This document shows positions 60,920-64,000 of a stretch of 64,000 nucleotides of DNA, piece by piece; position 1 is the first letter of the stretch, and each line of letters starts with the position of its first letter. The stretch comes from an uncultured Clostridia bacterium. GTDB lineage: Bacteria > Bacillota > Clostridia > TANB77 > CAG-508. Under the pieces are notes generated by a model. The model saw nothing but the letters and a program-made list of their open reading frames with translations. It was not told the DNA's origin and made no database searches. Where the stretch lies: assembly GCA_934155265.1 (NCBI GenBank), contig CAKPGU010000005.1, positions 23,189 through 87,188 on the forward strand. The letters are read 5' to 3'. Position numbers and translations under genes: made by a program.

Positions 60920-61921
60920 ATGGAAGAAGTTTTTTCAATTGTATTAGTAATAATAGGTGCATTGGTTGGGGCTGGTTTTGCATCAGGGCAGGAAATTTAT
61001 TCGTTTTTTTATTCATATGGAAGTATTGGAATAATTGGAATTATTATAACCTGTTGTTTAATTAGTTTAATGGTATATAAAAGTTTAAAAATTATATATT
61101 CAAATAAAATAAATAGTTATGATGAATTTCTAAATATCTTTATAAAAAATGAAAAAGTCACTAAAGCAATAAGTATAGTAATAAATATATTGCTATTAGT
61201 GACTTTTTATATAATGGTTGCTGGTTTTGGAGCATATTTTGAACAAGAAATTGGAGTAAAAAGAATTATAGGGAGTAGTATATTAGTAATTATGACAGCA
61301 ATAGTATTTTTTACGAGTGTAAAAGGAGTTTTAAAGGTTAGTGAATACATTGTTCCATTATTAATACTTTTTATTATAATAATAGGTGGAACGAATTTAT
61401 TAACAATAAATTCAGAAGCAGAAGCATTGTGTATAAAAAAAGGATGGTTATTAAGTAGTGTGATATATTGCAGTTATAATATGATACTACTAGTTCCAGC
61501 ACTAATATCATTAAGAAAACAAATAACAAAGCAAAGAAATATTAAATATATAGCTGTTTTATGTGGAATATTTATGATAATTATGTCTTTGCTATTATAT
61601 ATGTTACTTATGAAAGTAGATGTAGAACTATCAACATTAGAAATGCCAATTGTGTATGTAATAAGGTCTTTTTTTAAACAATATAAAACGATTTATGCTT
61701 TTATAATTTTAACATCCATTTTTACAACAGCAATTTCTATTGGAATAGGTCTATTACAGAATATAAATAGTGATAAAAAAAGATATACACATTTTGTGAT
61801 ATTTATGTGTATAACTAGTTTAATAGTTTCAAATTTTGGGTTTTCAAAACTTGTTAATTTGATGTATCCTATTTTTGGCTATATAGGAATTATACAATTA
61901 ATTTACATATTTAAACATTAA
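60920..61921 (+). CDS. YkvI-like membrane transporter (COG3949 type)
   Basis: 333 residues from ATG 60920 (GAGG 5 nt upstream; GTG 60914 is in the site). Ten or so hydrophobic segments. The first span carries GALVGAGFASGQEIYSFF, the glycine-rich unwound-helix motif of this APC-like family. No substrate is known. It probably ends in the A+T-rich stretch before 61990. Confidence 0.87.
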   Translation: MEEVFSIVLVIIGALVGAGFASGQEIYSFFYSYGSIGIIGIIITCCLISLMVYKSLKIIYSNKINSYDEFLNIFIKNEKVTKAISIVINILLLVTFYIMVAGFGAYFEQEIGVKRIIGSSILVIMTAIVFFTSVKGVLKVSEYIVPLLILFIIIIGGTNLLTINSEAEALCIKKGWLLSSVIYCSYNMILLVPALISLRKQITKQRNIKYIAVLCGIFMIIMSLLLYMLLMKVDVELSTLEMPIVYVIRSFFKQYKTIYAFIILTSIFTTAISIGIGLLQNINSDKKRYTHFVIFMCITSLIVSNFGFSKLVNLMYPIFGYIGIIQLIYIFKH

Positions 61922-62004
61922 AAAAATAAAAAATAAAAAAATATTGCAAAAAATAAGTGGTATGATATAATAGAAGCGAAAACCAAAAGATGAGGAGAAA
62001 TATA

Positions 62005-63189
62005 ATGAAAGATTTTTGGGCGGAAGAGCTACAGAATCGAAAAAAAAATAGAGTTTTTAAAATTATAATATTAGTAATAATAGCACTATTAATAATTGGA
62101 ATAGGAATTTGTATATGGGAATATTATATAAATCTAAATTTTAGAAGCTGGTGTGACGAAAATATTTTAAGAAAAGAAATATTACAAGAAAATACCAAAA
62201 GTATAGAATTAGAAGGAGATGAAAATACGAAAGTATTTTCTTATGAGAAATACATATGTGTGTTTAGAAAAAAAACATTAGAGTTTTATAATAAAATAGG
62301 AACTCAAATAGAAAAAATGGAATTAGATATAAACGAGGCAGTTTCAACAACAGCAGGAAGATATATGGCAATATGTGAAGAAAATGGACAAAAATTTTAC
62401 TTAATATGTGGAAAAGAAAAATTATTCGAAAGAGAAATAGAAGGAAATATAACACAGATAAAAGTAAGTAGAAGTGGTTATGTTGCGATAGTTATATCAA
62501 ATACAAGTTATAAATCAATTGTAGATGTGTTTGATAAAAATGGAAAAGAAATATTTAAAACTAATTTAGTATCATCAAGAGTGGCTGACATAGGCATATC
62601 TCAAGATAGCAAATTTTTAGCAATTGCTGAAGTAGATTTATCAGGAATTCTTATTCAATCAAAAATACAAGTAATATCAATGGAATTAGCACAAACCAAA
62701 CCACAGGAAGCAATGTTATATAAATATGAAGCACCAACAGACAAATTAATAATGAATGTTGAATATCAAGAACAGAATAAATTAATATGTATGTATAATG
62801 ATGGAATAGAATGTTTACAAGAAAATAAAAGTACTGAATTAGCTAAATTTGAAGATAAACAGTTATCATTTATAACAATTGAATTAAGTAATAGCATGAT
62901 GTTTGTTGAGGAAGTTTCGACAGGGCAATATACTGTAGATACAAATGTTAAAATTGTAAATACAGAAAGCTTAAAAGAAAAAGAATATGTAACTAAAAAT
63001 GTTGCAAAATCAATAATAACATCAGATAATAAAATTGCTATAAATTTTGGTACAGAATTACATATTATAAATAAAAATGGAATATTATTAAAAAAATACA
63101 TATCAGATACTGAAATAAATAACATTGTAATGACAGATGGATTAGTAGGTATTATATATAAGGATAAGGTACAAATTATAAATATATAA
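62005..63189 (+). CDS. Membrane-anchored beta-propeller-like protein (DUF5711-like)
   Basis: 394 residues from ATG 62005 with GAGGAG 7 nt upstream; ATG 61990 lies before that site. N-terminal anchor about 18-40, then repeated beta strands in WD40-like periods (KYICVFRKKTLEFYNKIGTQIE, GYVAIVISNTSYKSIVDVFD, KFLAIAEVDLSG). The pattern resembles proteins annotated DUF5711 in Clostridia, from memory. It lies 23 nt before cvpA, so the two probably function together at the membrane. Confidence 0.68.
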   Translation: MKDFWAEELQNRKKNRVFKIIILVIIALLIIGIGICIWEYYINLNFRSWCDENILRKEILQENTKSIELEGDENTKVFSYEKYICVFRKKTLEFYNKIGTQIEKMELDINEAVSTTAGRYMAICEENGQKFYLICGKEKLFEREIEGNITQIKVSRSGYVAIVISNTSYKSIVDVFDKNGKEIFKTNLVSSRVADIGISQDSKFLAIAEVDLSGILIQSKIQVISMELAQTKPQEAMLYKYEAPTDKLIMNVEYQEQNKLICMYNDGIECLQENKSTELAKFEDKQLSFITIELSNSMMFVEEVSTGQYTVDTNVKIVNTESLKEKEYVTKNVAKSIITSDNKIAINFGTELHIINKNGILLKKYISDTEINNIVMTDGLVGIIYKDKVQIINI

Positions 63190-63212
63190 TTAAAAGAGAG
63201 GATGATAATAAA

Positions 63213-63857
63213 ATGGGAATAATTTTTGATATAATAGTTGTTGCAATAATTGCACTAAATATATTTGTATGTTATAAAAAGGGATTAGTTAAACTAGCTG
63301 TTGGTTTAATTGCAGTTTTAGCTGCTATTGTATTGTCAATAGTTTTATATAAACCAATATCAAATGCTATAATTAAAAATACAGATATTGATGAAAAAAT
63401 AGAGAATGTAATAATAGAAAACTTTTCTGCTGAAACAAATGGAAATGAAGAAGTTAGATATGTAGGAATTATAGATTATCTAGAAAAATATGTTGATGAT
63501 GCTGTAAACAAAACACAAAACGAGATTGTATATGAAACAGCTGGAACTATGGCCGTTAGATTTATAAATATTGCAGTAATATTAATTATTTTCCTAATCA
63601 TTAGAGTTGCTTTGATTGCACTTACATTTATTTCTGACGTTATAACTTCATTACCTATATTAAAACAATTTAATGAGGTAGGAGGAATTCTATATGGTAT
63701 TGTAAAAGCTTTATTAATAGTATATGTGATTTTAGCTATTGTATTTTTTGTAGTATATATAACAGGAAATACAGCAGTTTCCGAAGCAATATCAGGCTCA
63801 TATATTACAAAATTCTTCTATGAACATAACTTAATATTAAATATTATATTTAAATAA
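63213..63857 (+). CDS. CvpA family membrane protein
   Basis: 214 residues. Four hydrophobic segments (about 3-22, 27-47, 108-135, 158-185) with the CvpA opening FDIIVVAIIALNIFVCYKKGLVKLAVGLIAVLAAI. AGAGAGGATG upstream. CvpA proteins are linked to colicin V export in E. coli and to envelope homeostasis more widely. Strong terminator after it. Confidence 0.85.
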   Translation: MGIIFDIIVVAIIALNIFVCYKKGLVKLAVGLIAVLAAIVLSIVLYKPISNAIIKNTDIDEKIENVIIENFSAETNGNEEVRYVGIIDYLEKYVDDAVNKTQNEIVYETAGTMAVRFINIAVILIIFLIIRVALIALTFISDVITSLPILKQFNEVGGILYGIVKALLIVYVILAIVFFVVYITGNTAVSEAISGSYITKFFYEHNLILNIIFK

Positions 63858-63863
63858 AAAAAG

Positions 63864-63890
63864 AATCGGCAGATAAAAGCCGATTTTTTT
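63864..63890 (+). terminator. Terminator of cvpA
   Basis: AATCGGC pairs with GCCGATT around AGATAAAA, then TTTTT. Confidence 0.85.
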
Positions 63891-63993
63891 GTGAAAACTA
63901 TGGAAAAAATTCTAAAAAAAATGAAATATATAGGTTTAAAATAGATATGTCACAAATACATTGAAAATAAAATATTGAAAAGAGAGCACAAAA

Positions 63994-64000
63994 ATGATAT
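63994..64000 (+). CDS. Possible start of a further gene, cut by the window
   Basis: ATG at 63994 preceded by AAAGAGAG about 7 nt upstream; only the first codons are visible, so no product can be named. Confidence 0.3.

Overview
The window is very A+T-rich DNA from a spore-forming, low-GC Gram-positive anaerobe, most likely an uncultured member of Clostridia. The evidence is AGGAGG-type ribosome binding sites, many TTGACA/TATAAT promoters with 17-base spacers, the ylxM-ffh-rpsP-khpA-rimM-trmD-rplS operon, a SigH-type sigma factor, a response regulator with a Spo0A-like DNA-binding domain, CotF-like proteins and class B sortase biology. The GC estimate is by eye and was not counted.

Layout. 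1-5.4 kb: NlpC/P60 hydrolase (5' cut by the window), ComEC, a BofC-C-like protein and a NagZ-type glycosidase. 5.4-15.3 kb: M18 aminopeptidase, two unknown genes, an orphan small RNA candidate, the SbcD/SbcC-like (YhaO/YhaN-like) pair, prfA and pcrA. 15.4-21.3 kb: Spo0A-like regulator, two CotF-like proteins, a P-loop kinase, a ~570-nt structured RNA that I read as OLE RNA followed directly by its membrane partner OapA, a GNAT-like protein and an M23 protein. 21.3-29.7 kb: ruvA, rarA, a split TauE/SafE permease, murI, sigH, a phosphodiester glycosidase and cmk. 29.8-36.1 kb: HD protein, the ylxM-to-rplS operon, a LysR regulator and a leucine-rich-repeat protein. 36.4-46.3 kb: Lon-family protease, ogg, leuS, an HD hydrolase and topB. 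46.3-54.8 kb: accessory region. 55.0-64.0 kb: ABC-F ATPase, GDT1-family transporter, a GldA/F/G-type ABC system, a YkvI-like permease, a propeller-like protein and CvpA.

The accessory region is the most unusual part. A 129-bp direct repeat, each copy holding a full-length tRNA-Lys(CTT) sequence, brackets about 7.1 kb with a frameshifted tyrosine recombinase, a P-loop helicase-like protein, a ribbon-helix-helix regulator and a surface protein with its own class B sortase. The left tRNA copy has a damaged T-loop. Near the left end is a candidate type I toxin-antitoxin locus with the architecture of the Fst/par family: a 22-residue hydrophobic peptide gene, a convergent small RNA, a shared terminator and direct repeats that make the small RNA complementary to the toxin ribosome binding site. 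A second copy of the antitoxin RNA lies just outside the element without a toxin gene.

Other structure not explained by genes: a 54-nt repeat in three copies, two of them running straight into the ribosome binding sites of pcrA and topB; a set of two-level stem elements between genes; a structured rplS leader; and a leuS promoter whose -35 box lies inside the preceding terminator hairpin. Promoter, terminator and RNA calls are read by eye and have not been folded or searched.
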